Below, one piece after another: positions 52,900-61,093 of a stretch of DNA of 61,093 bases. The position numbers and the translations under genes were made by a program. Origin of the DNA: CAG-791 sp963605745 (GTDB lineage Bacteria; Bacillota; Clostridia; Lachnospirales; Lachnospiraceae); the NCBI GenBank assembly GCA_963605745.1, contig CAVCWT010000016.1:1-61093 (forward strand), read 5' to 3'. Within the stretch, counting starts at the first letter, position 1. Each line of letters starts with the position of its first letter. Below the pieces are notes generated by a model that was not told where the DNA came from, made no database searches, and worked only from the letters and a program-made list of their open reading frames with translations.

Positions 52900-54315
52900 A
52901 TGAGAAAGACCAAGATCATCTGCACATTAGGACCGGCCAGCGACAGTGAGGAAATGATCGGCAAGCTCATTGAGGCGGGAATGAACGTTGCCCGTTTTAA
53001 TTTTTCCCATGGAACCCACGAGGAGCAGGCGATTAAGTATGAAAAGCTCAAAAAGGTTCGGATTGAGAAGAACCTGCCGGTAGCTGCCCTTCTGGATACC
53101 AAGGGACCGGAGATCCGCACACGGGATTTCAAGGGCGGCAAGGTCATGCTGGAGGCAGGACAGAAATTCACACTGACAACCCGCGAGCTGGATGGCGACA
53201 ATACCATTGCCTCGGTTACCTACAAGGATTTGCCGAAGGACGTCAAGGTGGGCGGCAGTGTTCTGATCGACGATGGTCTGATTGAACTGAAGGTGGATGA
53301 GATCGAGGGCACAGAGATCCACTGCACCGTCATCAACGGCGGCCCGGTGTCCAACCATAAGGGAATCAATGTTCCCGGTGCGAGCCTGTCTATGCCCTTT
53401 ATCAGTGAGCAGGACCGCAGCGACATCGAGTTCGGCTGCGTTCTGGGATTTGACTACATTGCAGCATCCTTCACGAGAACGGCTGAGGATATTCGAGAGA
53501 TTCGCCGAATTCTGGCTCAGTACAAGAGCAACATCAAAATCATTGCCAAGATCGAGAGCGTGCAGGGCGTCAATAACCTGGAGGAGATTCTGGATGAGGC
53601 CGACGGCATCATGGTAGCCCGCGGCGATCTGGGTGTAGAGGTTCCTCTGGAGGAGGTGCCCATGCTGCAGAAAAAGATGATCCGCATGGCCGAGCAGAAG
53701 GGCAAAATCTGCGTGACTGCCACCCAGATGCTGGATTCCATGATGCACAATCCTCGCCCGACAAGAGCAGAGACTACTGACGTTGCCAACGCGATCTACG
53801 ACGGAACAACAGCAATCATGCTCTCCGGCGAGAGTGCCAACGGTGCCTATCCGGTGGAGTCCGTACAGACGATGTCGAGAATTGCAGAGCGCACGGAGAA
53901 GGACATTGACTATACATCCCGCATGTCATCCCGCAGTGTAGCTGAGCGCAATGACACGACAACAGCCATCTCCCATGCCTGCTGCACCGTTGCACAGGAT
54001 GTAAAAGCGGATGCCATTATCACCGTCACACTTTCCGGATTCACCGCAAGACAACTTGCTGCACACAAGCCGGAATGCCCGATCATTGCCTGCACTACCA
54101 GCAAGGAGACGGCCTGCCAGATGAACCTTCTCTTTGGCGTGCAGCCCACCATCATTCCGCAGGAGCCGACCTCGGAGCTGCTCTTTAAGACTGCCATCCA
54201 TACGGCAAAAATTGCCGGCTATGTTAAGACCGGAGATAAGGTTGTCCTGACAGCAGGCATGCCTCTTGGCGTTTCCGGCAAGACCAACATGATCTATTGC
54301 ATTGAGGTAGAGTGA
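52900..54315 (+). CDS. pyk: Pyruvate kinase
   Basis: Transfers phosphate from PEP to ADP; 471 residues, without the extra C-terminal PEP-utiliser-like domain of some Firmicutes. NFSHGTHEE near 32, substrate-metal IAKIESVQGVNNLEEI near 215 and MVARGDLGVEV near 240 are intact. The start is ATG 52900, with AAAGGA eight bases upstream; the longer frame begins at TTG 52876 with no site. Its stop overlaps the next start by one base (TGATG). Confidence 0.95.
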   Translation: MRKTKIICTLGPASDSEEMIGKLIEAGMNVARFNFSHGTHEEQAIKYEKLKKVRIEKNLPVAALLDTKGPEIRTRDFKGGKVMLEAGQKFTLTTRELDGDNTIASVTYKDLPKDVKVGGSVLIDDGLIELKVDEIEGTEIHCTVINGGPVSNHKGINVPGASLSMPFISEQDRSDIEFGCVLGFDYIAASFTRTAEDIREIRRILAQYKSNIKIIAKIESVQGVNNLEEILDEADGIMVARGDLGVEVPLEEVPMLQKKMIRMAEQKGKICVTATQMLDSMMHNPRPTRAETTDVANAIYDGTTAIMLSGESANGAYPVESVQTMSRIAERTEKDIDYTSRMSSRSVAERNDTTTAISHACCTVAQDVKADAIITVTLSGFTARQLAAHKPECPIIACTTSKETACQMNLLFGVQPTIIPQEPTSELLFKTAIHTAKIAGYVKTGDKVVLTAGMPLGVSGKTNMIYCIEVE

Positions 54316-54950
54316 TGCCAAAGACGGCAGATGAGAGAATCCACAGGATTTACTGCCTGATGGGCAAGAGTGCATCCGGTAAGGATACGATTTACCGAAG
54401 AGTCAAGGAACGGGCTGTTCTCGAAGGTCGAACCGACCTTCGGGAGGTCATTCCTTATACAACGCGTCCCATTCGAAGCGGCGAGGAGAACGGCGTCACT
54501 TATTTTTATGAAAACAACGAGCAGTTCGAGACGGCAAAGGCAGCAGGGAAGATTATAGAGTCCAGGGACTACAATACGGTTTACGGAATCTGGCATTACT
54601 ATACCAAGGACGATGGTCAAATCTGCCTGGATGAGAGCAGCTACCTGATCATAGGAACGCTGGAGTCGTATGAATCCATTGCAGCCTATTATGGCAGGGA
54701 GAATGTTGTTCCGCTGTATATTGAACTGGAGGCGGGGGAGCGCTTGGAGCGCGCCCTGAAACGAGAGCGACAGGAAGCTGTTCCCAGATATGCGGAGCTG
54801 TGCAGACGGTTTCTTGCGGACGAACAGGATTTCTCCGAAGATAAACTAAAGGCGGCAGGCATTACCAGAAGATACAGAAACGAAGAAATCCACCAATGCG
54901 TGGATGAGGTGTGGAAGACAATATGCCGGAAATCGGATTTGAATCAGTAA
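54315..54950 (+). CDS. Guanylate kinase-like protein
   Basis: 211 residues. P-loop GKSASGKDT near 17-25 and PYTTRPIRSGEENGVTYFY near 50 match guanylate kinase; a lid region EAGERLERALKRERQE is also present. It may phosphorylate GMP or a related nucleotide. It takes the place of tmk before holB in the usual Bacillus order and overlaps pyk by one base. Confidence 0.8.
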   Translation: MPKTADERIHRIYCLMGKSASGKDTIYRRVKERAVLEGRTDLREVIPYTTRPIRSGEENGVTYFYENNEQFETAKAAGKIIESRDYNTVYGIWHYYTKDDGQICLDESSYLIIGTLESYESIAAYYGRENVVPLYIELEAGERLERALKRERQEAVPRYAELCRRFLADEQDFSEDKLKAAGITRRYRNEEIHQCVDEVWKTICRKSDLNQ

Positions 54951-56038
54951 TTGGACAAAGACTTGCCGTAGAGCATCTGCAGAATGCACTTCATACCGAA
55001 AAGCTCTCTCAGGCCTATCTGATTCATGGTGAGAAAGGTTCCGGCAAGATGGCACTGGCCACGGCGCTTGCAGCGGCTTTGGTTTGCGAGAATCCGCAGA
55101 ATCCGGACAATGAAAAAGCTCCGGCAAGGGGGACGCCTGCTGCAGATGAATCGGGACACCGGGGCCCCATGACCGAGGGATCGTATTGCCGCAATGCATG
55201 TGGCAAATGCCATGCCTGTCTTCAGATGAAGGCTGCATCGCATCCGGATGTCATTGTGGTGACCAATGAACGCGTCGGAGCGACCACCAAAACCGGAACA
55301 CTTGGTGTTCCGGTTTCGCGTTTTATTCAGTCAGATGTGGCGATCAAGCCCTACGAGGGCGACCATAAAATCTATATTATTCCCCATGCAGACCGGATGA
55401 ATCAGCAGGCACAGAATGCGATACTGAAGACCCTGGAGGAGCCGCCGGCCTATGCCATGTTCCTCCTTTTGACGGATAATCTGGCAGCCTTTCTGCCGAC
55501 TATTCTCTCCCGCTGCGTCACCATTGAGCTGCATCCTGCACCGGAGGCGGATCTGGTAAAGGCATTGACCCAAAGCGGAGTACAGGAGGAAGAGGCGGTG
55601 ATTGCAGCACGCCTTTCTCACGGGAATCCAGGCAGGAGCTTTGCACTGGCATCCGAAGAGCTCATATCGTTCCGGAAGGAACTGACAACGCTGTTGGAGG
55701 AGCTGCCGAAAACGGACAGCCATCAGATTCTTGAGTTTGCTCAGAATGCAGCAGAAGGAAAAGAGGATCAGCCATCGCGCACGGAGGACGTTCTGGATCT
55801 GGGACGCAGCTGGTACCGGGACATTTTGGTGATGAAGAGCACCGGCCGGGCGGAAAACTTGATTTTCCGGGATCAATTACAGTATATTAGAAATGTTGCA
55901 CTGACGTTTTCTTACGAAGCGCTTCAGCAAAGCCTTGCAGCATTTGATGAAGCCGAGAAACGCAGGAAGAGCAAGGAAAATGAAACTCAGATTATGGAGC
56001 TGCTGCTCCTTAAGCTTCGTGCGATAGAAAGCAGATAA
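54923..56038 (+). CDS. holB: DNA polymerase III delta-prime subunit
   Basis: 371 residues. Clamp-loader fold with GEKGSGKMALA near 35 (Met where Thr/Ser usually ends the P-loop, so ATP hydrolysis is unlikely, as in other delta-prime subunits), a zinc module CRNACGKCHAC near 90, and LSRC near 195. ATG 54923 has GGAAG five bases upstream; the frame overlaps the kinase gene by 28 bases. Confidence 0.9.
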   Translation: MPEIGFESVIGQRLAVEHLQNALHTEKLSQAYLIHGEKGSGKMALATALAAALVCENPQNPDNEKAPARGTPAADESGHRGPMTEGSYCRNACGKCHACLQMKAASHPDVIVVTNERVGATTKTGTLGVPVSRFIQSDVAIKPYEGDHKIYIIPHADRMNQQAQNAILKTLEEPPAYAMFLLLTDNLAAFLPTILSRCVTIELHPAPEADLVKALTQSGVQEEEAVIAARLSHGNPGRSFALASEELISFRKELTTLLEELPKTDSHQILEFAQNAAEGKEDQPSRTEDVLDLGRSWYRDILVMKSTGRAENLIFRDQLQYIRNVALTFSYEALQQSLAAFDEAEKRRKSKENETQIMELLLLKLRAIESR

Positions 56039-56045
56039 TAATTAC

Positions 56046-57611
56046 ATGGAAGAGATTAAAAAAGAAGAGATGGAGTCAGCACTCCTTATGGATGACAGCG
56101 ATCTGATCGGTGTTGTCGGGGTACGGTTCCGCACGGCAGGGAAGTCGTATTATTTTGCCGTGGGTGATTTTCCGGTCAAGCGAGGCTCGCATGTTATTGT
56201 AGAGACCTCCAGAGGCCTGGAATTCGGGACCAGCGTGTGTGACCCGATGAAGATCCACCAGAGACAGTTCAAGGCTCCGATCAAGAAGCTGATTCGTATG
56301 GCGACTGAAGAGGACGAGAAGAGAGTCCGGGAGAATAAAGAAAAGGAAAAAGAGGCTTTTCACGTATGCTTTGAGAAGATTCGACAGCACGAGCTGGATA
56401 TGAAGCTCATCGATGCGGAGTATACCTTTGACAACAGCAAGATCCTGTTCTATTTCACCTCAGACGGACGTGTGGATTTTCGGGATCTGGTCAAGGATCT
56501 GGCAGGCGTGTTCCATACCAGAATTGAGCTGCGGCAGATCGGTGTCCGTGATGAGACCAAGATTCTGGGCGGGTATGGAATCTGCGGACGTCCGCTGTGC
56601 TGCCACACGTACCTTTCCGATTTCATTCCGGTGTCCATCAAGATGGCCAAGGAGCAGAATCTGTCCCTGAATCCAACTAAGATCTCCGGCTCCTGCGGCA
56701 GGCTGATGTGCTGCCTCAAGAACGAAGAGGAGACCTATGAGGAGCTGAACAAGAATCTTCCTAAATTAGGTGATGAAGTTCAGACAAGTGACGGTCTCAC
56801 GGGCGAGGTCGCCAGCGTCAATATTCTCAAGCAGACGGTACGGATTCTGGTTGAGGTGGATGATGAGAAAGAGCTGCACGAGTGCAGTGCAGAGGAACTG
56901 ACGATTCTGCGCCGCAGAAAGCGCGGCCAGGCTAAGCCAAAGATCAACCGGGGTGAGGTCAAAAATACGACCGGCAATAACCGCCGCGGCCCTCAGCCGG
57001 GGAAGGACAAGCCGGAAGCGGAACCCGCAGAGCAGGAAACTGCAGCAGAAGGGGAAGGCCGTACGCAAAAAAGAGAGAGGCCGGGCAGAGGGGAGCGCTC
57101 CGACCGAAATGACAGAAGTGAGCGTTCGGATCGAAATGATCGAAGTGATCGCTTTGAGCGAAGGGAACGTCCGGAAAAAAATGATCGGACTGATCGAAAT
57201 GAGCGGACTGACCGAAATGAGCGGACTGATCGGAGTGACCGGGACGATCGCAGTGACGGCGCAGAGCGGAATGAACGACAGGGGCGCAGCGATCGCGCAG
57301 AGCGTGACGAGAGGAACAACCGGAATGCACAGAATGAACGCGGCGGTCAGAGCGGACGTGACAGGAATAATCGGAATGGACGCGATGGACGCAGAAATCG
57401 CAGAGAGCGCCAAAACGGTGAGAACCGTGAGAACAACGCCGGCAATGCGAATACTACGCAGACCGAGCGCCCGGTGCGCAGCAGCGAGTCTGCAGCAGCC
57501 GAGAATATACCGCAGGAAGGCGGCATGACAGATGCCGGCCGCAGACGTCACAGATACAGACGCAGGAACAATGACAGACGAAGAGAAGAGAAACCTTCTG
57601 CAACCGAATGA
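56046..57611 (+). CDS. ricT: RicT (YaaT) PSP1 domain protein with long Arg/Asp/Asn tail
   Basis: 521 residues. The PSP1 region fills the first 280 residues, with conserved cysteines C180, C185, C186 (CGRPLCC) and C217, C222, C223 (CGRLMCC) that hold the iron-sulfur clusters of the Ric complex affecting RNase Y. The last 230 residues are nearly all Arg, Asp, Asn, Glu, Ser and Gly, with repeats like SDRNDRSERSDRNDRSD. RicF and RicA were not seen nearby. Confidence 0.92.
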   Translation: MEEIKKEEMESALLMDDSDLIGVVGVRFRTAGKSYYFAVGDFPVKRGSHVIVETSRGLEFGTSVCDPMKIHQRQFKAPIKKLIRMATEEDEKRVRENKEKEKEAFHVCFEKIRQHELDMKLIDAEYTFDNSKILFYFTSDGRVDFRDLVKDLAGVFHTRIELRQIGVRDETKILGGYGICGRPLCCHTYLSDFIPVSIKMAKEQNLSLNPTKISGSCGRLMCCLKNEEETYEELNKNLPKLGDEVQTSDGLTGEVASVNILKQTVRILVEVDDEKELHECSAEELTILRRRKRGQAKPKINRGEVKNTTGNNRRGPQPGKDKPEAEPAEQETAAEGEGRTQKRERPGRGERSDRNDRSERSDRNDRSDRFERRERPEKNDRTDRNERTDRNERTDRSDRDDRSDGAERNERQGRSDRAERDERNNRNAQNERGGQSGRDRNNRNGRDGRRNRRERQNGENRENNAGNANTTQTERPVRSSESAAAENIPQEGGMTDAGRRRHRYRRRNNDRRREEKPSATE

Positions 57612-58323
57612 GAGAATTGATGATCTCCAGAGAAGCCATCTGGAGATCATTCAGAATCCGGGCAGGTTTGCCTTCGGGATGGATGCAGTGCTCCTGTCCG
57701 GGTTTGCAAGAGCGTCAGCAGGCGATCAGGTACTGGATCTTGGGACCGGGACCGGGATTTTGCCGCTTCTCATGAGTGCTAAGACAAAGGCAGAGCATTT
57801 TACGGCACTCGAAATTCAGCCGGAGAGTGCAGACATGGCCAGACGCAGCGTGCAGCTGAACGGGCTGGAGCATCGGATTGAAATTGTGACGGGAGATATC
57901 CGGGAAGCAGACGCTTTATTTGCGGCTGCTTCTTTTGATGTCATTACATCGAATCCGCCGTATATGACGGATCAGCACGGCCTGCAGAATCCAAATGATG
58001 CGCTGGCGATTGCCAGACACGAGGTGTGCTGCAGCCTGGAGGAGCTTATTCGGACGACGGAGCATCTGCTGCGCCCGGGCGGACATTTTTATATGGTACA
58101 CCGCCCGTTTCGTCTGGCAGAGATCCTGTCCTGCCTGTGTGCGCATCACTTGGAGCCGAAACGGATGCGGCTGGTATACCCTTATGTGAACCGGGAGCCG
58201 AACATGGTGCTGCTCGACTGTGTTCGAGGCGGGAGACCCCGGATCACGGTGGAAAAGCCTTTGATTGTGTATGAGACGCCGGGACAGTATACACAGGAGA
58301 TTCTGGAACTGTATGGCTATTAG
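57571..58323 (+). CDS. tRNA1(Val) (adenine37-N6)-methyltransferase, TrmN6/YabB family
   Basis: 250 residues. SAM site VLDLGTGTGILPLLMSA near 45-60 and catalytic SNPPYM near 130 of the N6-adenine type; family start LEIIQNPGRFAFGMDAVLLSGF. ATG 57571 is preferred; the frame opens at ATG 57532. It overlaps the ricT tail, so part of that tail shares DNA with this gene's start. rsmI follows. Confidence 0.85.
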   Translation: MTDEEKRNLLQPNERIDDLQRSHLEIIQNPGRFAFGMDAVLLSGFARASAGDQVLDLGTGTGILPLLMSAKTKAEHFTALEIQPESADMARRSVQLNGLEHRIEIVTGDIREADALFAAASFDVITSNPPYMTDQHGLQNPNDALAIARHEVCCSLEELIRTTEHLLRPGGHFYMVHRPFRLAEILSCLCAHHLEPKRMRLVYPYVNREPNMVLLDCVRGGRPRITVEKPLIVYETPGQYTQEILELYGY

Positions 58324-58379
58324 CTGCTGTCCGGGATTCTTACAGTAACAGATGCCATCGGGACGGAGACAATAAGAAC

Positions 58380-59243
58380 ATGAAGGAAAGCACGAAAAAC
58401 GAAGGACAGGGAACGCTGTATCTGTGTGCCACGCCGATCGGAAACCTGGGCGACATTACACTGCGGGTGCTGGAAACGCTGAAAGAAGTGGATCTCATAG
58501 CGGCAGAGGATACGCGCAATACCCTAAAGCTCTTGAATCATTATGACATTCATAAGCCAATGACGAGCTATCATGAGCACAATAAGTTCGAAAAGGCAGA
58601 TGAACTGATCTCTCGTTTGCTGCGAGGAGAGAATATTGCGGTCGTGACGGATGCGGGGACACCGGCCATCTCGGACCCGGGAGAGGTCCTGGCGGCGAAA
58701 TGCATCGAGCAGGGGATTCGGGTAACCTCACTCCCGGGAGCCTGTGCGCTGATCACGGCCCTGACGATGTCCGGCATGCCGGCAAGGCGGTTTTGTTTTG
58801 AAGGATTCCTGCCGACCGATAAAAAGGAACGGGCTCATGTACTGGAGCAGCTGGCGGAAGAGGAGCGAACGACCATATTATATGAGGCACCGCATCACCT
58901 GAAGGCAACGCTGAAGGAGCTGCGGAACGCTGTGGGAGATCGCAGAGTGGTTTTGTGCCGGGAGCTGACCAAGAAGTTTGAAGAGGCGAGCCCCTTTACG
59001 CTGCAGTCTGCGCTGGAATATTACGAAACAACCGATCCGCGGGGAGAATATGTGCTGGTTCTTGCCGGTGCAGATCCTGATGAGCGCAGGAAACAGGCAG
59101 AGGCCGCCTGGCAGGAAATGAGCATTGAGGAGCATATGGCCTATTACGAGGACCAGGGGATTTCGCATAAGGATGCAATGAAAAAGGTGGCGCTGGACCG
59201 CGGCGTGCAAAAACGCGAAATCTACAGGGCTTTGATCCGATGA
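58380..59243 (+). CDS. rsmI: 16S rRNA (cytidine1402-2'-O)-methyltransferase
   Basis: 287 residues. LYLCATPIGNLGDITLRVLETLKEVDLIAAEDTRNT and VTDAGTPAISDPGEVL are the tetrapyrrole-methylase-fold signatures of RsmI. Its position after the TrmN6 homologue is the usual yabB-yabC order; yazA, normally between them, is absent. Confidence 0.96.
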   Translation: MKESTKNEGQGTLYLCATPIGNLGDITLRVLETLKEVDLIAAEDTRNTLKLLNHYDIHKPMTSYHEHNKFEKADELISRLLRGENIAVVTDAGTPAISDPGEVLAAKCIEQGIRVTSLPGACALITALTMSGMPARRFCFEGFLPTDKKERAHVLEQLAEEERTTILYEAPHHLKATLKELRNAVGDRRVVLCRELTKKFEEASPFTLQSALEYYETTDPRGEYVLVLAGADPDERRKQAEAAWQEMSIEEHMAYYEDQGISHKDAMKKVALDRGVQKREIYRALIR

Positions 59244-59279
59244 GAAATGTAAAAATCGAATGAAATTCAATATTTTTCG

Positions 59280-59308
59280 TTGTTAGCCCATTTTTTTTGT
59301 GGTATAAA
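59280..59308 (+). promoter_or_regulatory. Extended -10 promoter of pckA
   Basis: TTGTTA (59280-59285), 17-base spacer, TGGTATAAA with -10 TATAAA (59303-59308), preceded by an eight-T tract. Confidence 0.75.
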
Positions 59309-59369
59309 CGTAGAGGTGTTAAGTTTTTAACAGTATGTGAATTAAATTTATACGGAGGTTCAAGCTATT

Positions 59370-60986
59370 ATGGCAAATGTCGATTTGACTAAGTATGGCA
59401 TTACTGGAACGACTGAGATCGTTTACAATCCGTCCTACGAGCAGCTGTTCGAGGAAGAGACCAAGGCTGAGCTGGAAGGCTATGAGGTTGGCAAGGTAAC
59501 CGAGCTGGGCGCAGTTGACGTATTCACCGGTGTTTACACTGGCCGTTCTCCTAAAGATAAGTACATCGTTGTTGATGAGAACTCCAAGGACACTGTATGG
59601 TGGACCTCTGATGAGTACAAAAACGACAATCACCCGATGACTCAGGAGACCTGGGCAACCGTTAAGGATCTGGCTAAGAAGGAACTCTCCGATAAGAGAC
59701 TGTTCGTTGTTGATGCATTCTGCGGCGCTAACGCTGATACCAGAATGGCAGTTCGTTTCATCGTTGAGGTTGCTTGGCAGGCTCACTTTGTAACCAACAT
59801 GTTCATCCGTCCTACCGAGGAAGAGCTGGCTAACTTTGAGCCTGATTTCATCGTTTACAACGCTTCCAAGGCTAAGGTTGAGAACTATGCTGAGCTGGGC
59901 CTGAACTCTGAGACCTGCGTAGCATTCAACATCACCTCCAAGGAGCAGGTAATCCTGAACACCTGGTACGGCGGCGAGATGAAGAAGGGTATGTTCTCCA
60001 TGATGAACTACTACCTTCCTCTGAAGGGCATGGCTTCCATGCACTGCTCCGCTAACACCGATATGAACGGTGAGCACACTGCAATCTTCTTTGGTCTGTC
60101 CGGAACCGGCAAGACCACTCTGTCCACCGATCCTAAGCGTCTTCTGATCGGCGATGACGAGCACGGCTGGGATGACAACGGCGTCTTCAACCTTGAGGGC
60201 GGCTGCTATGCAAAGGTTATCGGCCTGGACAAGGAGTCTGAGCCTGATATCTACAACGCAATCAGAAGAGATGCTCTTCTGGAGAACGTTACCGTTGATG
60301 AGAACGGCAAGATCGATTTTGATGACAAGAGCGTTACCGAGAACACTCGTGTATCCTACCCGATCAACCACATTGAGAAGATCGCTTCCAATGTAAACAA
60401 GGTTTCCTCCGGCCCTGCAGCTGACAACGTAATCTTCCTGTCTGCTGATGCATTCGGCGTACTGCCTCCGGTTTCCATCCTGACTCCTGAGCAGACTCAG
60501 TACTACTTCCTGTCCGGCTTCACAGCAAAGCTTGCAGGAACAGAGCGCGGAATCACCGAGCCTACTCCTACCTTCTCTGCTTGCTTTGGCCAGGCATTCC
60601 TGGAGCTGCATCCTACAAAGTATGCAGAAGAGCTGGTTAAGAAGATGGAGAAGAGCGGTGCTAAGGCTTACCTCGTTAACACTGGCTGGAACGGAACCGG
60701 CAAGCGTATCTCCATTAAGGATACTCGCGGAATCATCGATGCAATCCTGAACGGCGATGTTCTGAAGGCTCCCACCAAGAAGATCCCTTACTTTGATTTC
60801 GAGGTTCCCACCGAGCTGCCCGGCGTTGACACCGGCATCCTGGATCCTCGCGACACGTATGCAGATGCTGCAGAGTGGAATGCAAAGGCTGAGGATCTGG
60901 CTCAGAGATTCATCAAGAACTTTGCTAAGTACGAGGGCAACGAGGCTGGTAAGGCTCTGGTTGCTGCTGGCCCGAAGCTGGCATAA
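59370..60986 (+). CDS. pckA: Phosphoenolpyruvate carboxykinase (ATP)
   Basis: Interconverts oxaloacetate + ATP with PEP + CO2 + ADP; 538 residues. P-loop GLSGTGKTT (242-250), substrate GRSPKDKYIV near 60, metal LIGDDEHGWD near 265. GGAGG precedes ATG 59370, and codon use is strongly restricted, suggesting a major anaplerotic or CO2-fixing role, as in fermenters (inference). Confidence 0.97.
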   Translation: MANVDLTKYGITGTTEIVYNPSYEQLFEEETKAELEGYEVGKVTELGAVDVFTGVYTGRSPKDKYIVVDENSKDTVWWTSDEYKNDNHPMTQETWATVKDLAKKELSDKRLFVVDAFCGANADTRMAVRFIVEVAWQAHFVTNMFIRPTEEELANFEPDFIVYNASKAKVENYAELGLNSETCVAFNITSKEQVILNTWYGGEMKKGMFSMMNYYLPLKGMASMHCSANTDMNGEHTAIFFGLSGTGKTTLSTDPKRLLIGDDEHGWDDNGVFNLEGGCYAKVIGLDKESEPDIYNAIRRDALLENVTVDENGKIDFDDKSVTENTRVSYPINHIEKIASNVNKVSSGPAADNVIFLSADAFGVLPPVSILTPEQTQYYFLSGFTAKLAGTERGITEPTPTFSACFGQAFLELHPTKYAEELVKKMEKSGAKAYLVNTGWNGTGKRISIKDTRGIIDAILNGDVLKAPTKKIPYFDFEVPTELPGVDTGILDPRDTYADAAEWNAKAEDLAQRFIKNFAKYEGNEAGKALVAAGPKLA

Positions 60987-61013
60987 TTCCTGCGTAGGTA
61001 AGTGCGAATACGA

Positions 61014-61053
61014 TCCCCCGGTGGCTTCAATCGAAGCCGCCGGGGGATTTTTT
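61014..61053 (+). terminator. Rho-independent terminator after pckA
   Basis: 15-base arms 61014-61028 and 61033-61047 (TCCCCCGG...CCGGGGGA), one T-G pair, loop AATC, then six T. Confidence 0.92.
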
Positions 61054-61078
61054 GAATTGGGAGTACATTAACAGATGC

Positions 61079-61093
61079 GTAGCTGTTTAGCAC
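61079..61093. repeat. Inverted copy of the GTGCTAAACAGCTAC motif at the window edge
   Basis: Reading the minus strand from 61093 gives GTGCTAAACAGCTACGCATC. AACAG/CTGTT (61070-61074, 61083-61087) also forms a short hairpin. The element runs off the window. Confidence 0.55.

Noticed and set aside
59319..60611. 430-codon minus-strand frame over pckA
   Set aside because: Restricted codon use in pckA removes reverse stop codons; no independent support.

Overview
The window looks like a chromosome segment of a low-to-mid GC Firmicute of the Lachnospiraceae type. The supports are AGGAGG-type ribosome binding sites, TTGACA/TATAAT promoters, hairpin-plus-T terminators, and Bacillus/Clostridium gene order in several places (rqcP-divIC-tilS-hpt-ftsH, holB-ricT-trmN6-rsmI, cdaA-cdaR-glmM). 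The sporulation genes that usually sit inside the rqcP-ftsH block (yabP, yabQ, spoIIE) are missing, which suggests an asporogenous member. That taxonomic reading is inference. I saw no tRNA, rRNA, CRISPR array, transposase or phage gene.

Layout. 0.1-4.6 kb: BioY biotin transporter subunit, a DUF1284 protein, a secreted SIMPL protein, an acyl-ACP thioesterase and a CvfB-like S1 RNA-binding protein. 4.9-10.5 kb: a PucR/CdaR-type regulator followed by ftsE, ftsX, an EnvC-like M23 activator and a CtpA-type S41 protease, which reads as one cell-division hydrolase module. 10.6-14.7 kb: an orphan sugar-binding lipoprotein, then a paired SPFH/zinc-ribbon protein and zinc-ribbon membrane protein. 14.9-20 kb: uvrB and uvrA. 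20-22.6 kb: poorly known membrane and metal-hydrolase-like proteins around a strongly structured intergenic repeat. 22.9-27.2 kb: mreB, recD2, comF. 27.2-32.5 kb: two unknown membrane proteins, then cdaA, cdaR (YbbR) and glmM, linking c-di-AMP synthesis to cell-wall precursor supply. 32.6-38.4 kb: HPr, leuA, a hotdog thioesterase, proS, cca. 38.5-43.9 kb: HU, rqcP, divIC, tilS, hpt, ftsH. 44.2-54.3 kb: central carbon genes (fba, pgi, a GH13 glucosidase, pyk) interspersed with murG and a TSCPD protein (both on the minus strand), a YfiH/LACC1 protein and a lipoprotein. 54.3-59.2 kb: guanylate-kinase-like gene, holB, ricT, trmN6, rsmI. 59.4-61 kb: ATP-dependent PEP carboxykinase.

Almost every gene is on the plus strand; only murG and the TSCPD gene are reversed. 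fba, pckA and the HU gene have a visibly restricted codon choice and strong promoters and ribosome sites, as expected for highly expressed genes. Several conserved housekeeping proteins carry unusual low-complexity tails (FtsE, DivIC, RicT, the SIMPL protein, a lipoprotein).

Non-coding structure is the least explained part. A palindromic element centred on GGGGTCAAAAG/CTTTTGACCCC recurs in several spacers and is fullest at 20611-20820. A second motif, GTGCTAAAYAGNTAC, recurs in spacers before envelope genes. A multi-hairpin repeat lies at 34769-34932. These are the best candidates for something undescribed. I found no clear novel defence or mobile system.
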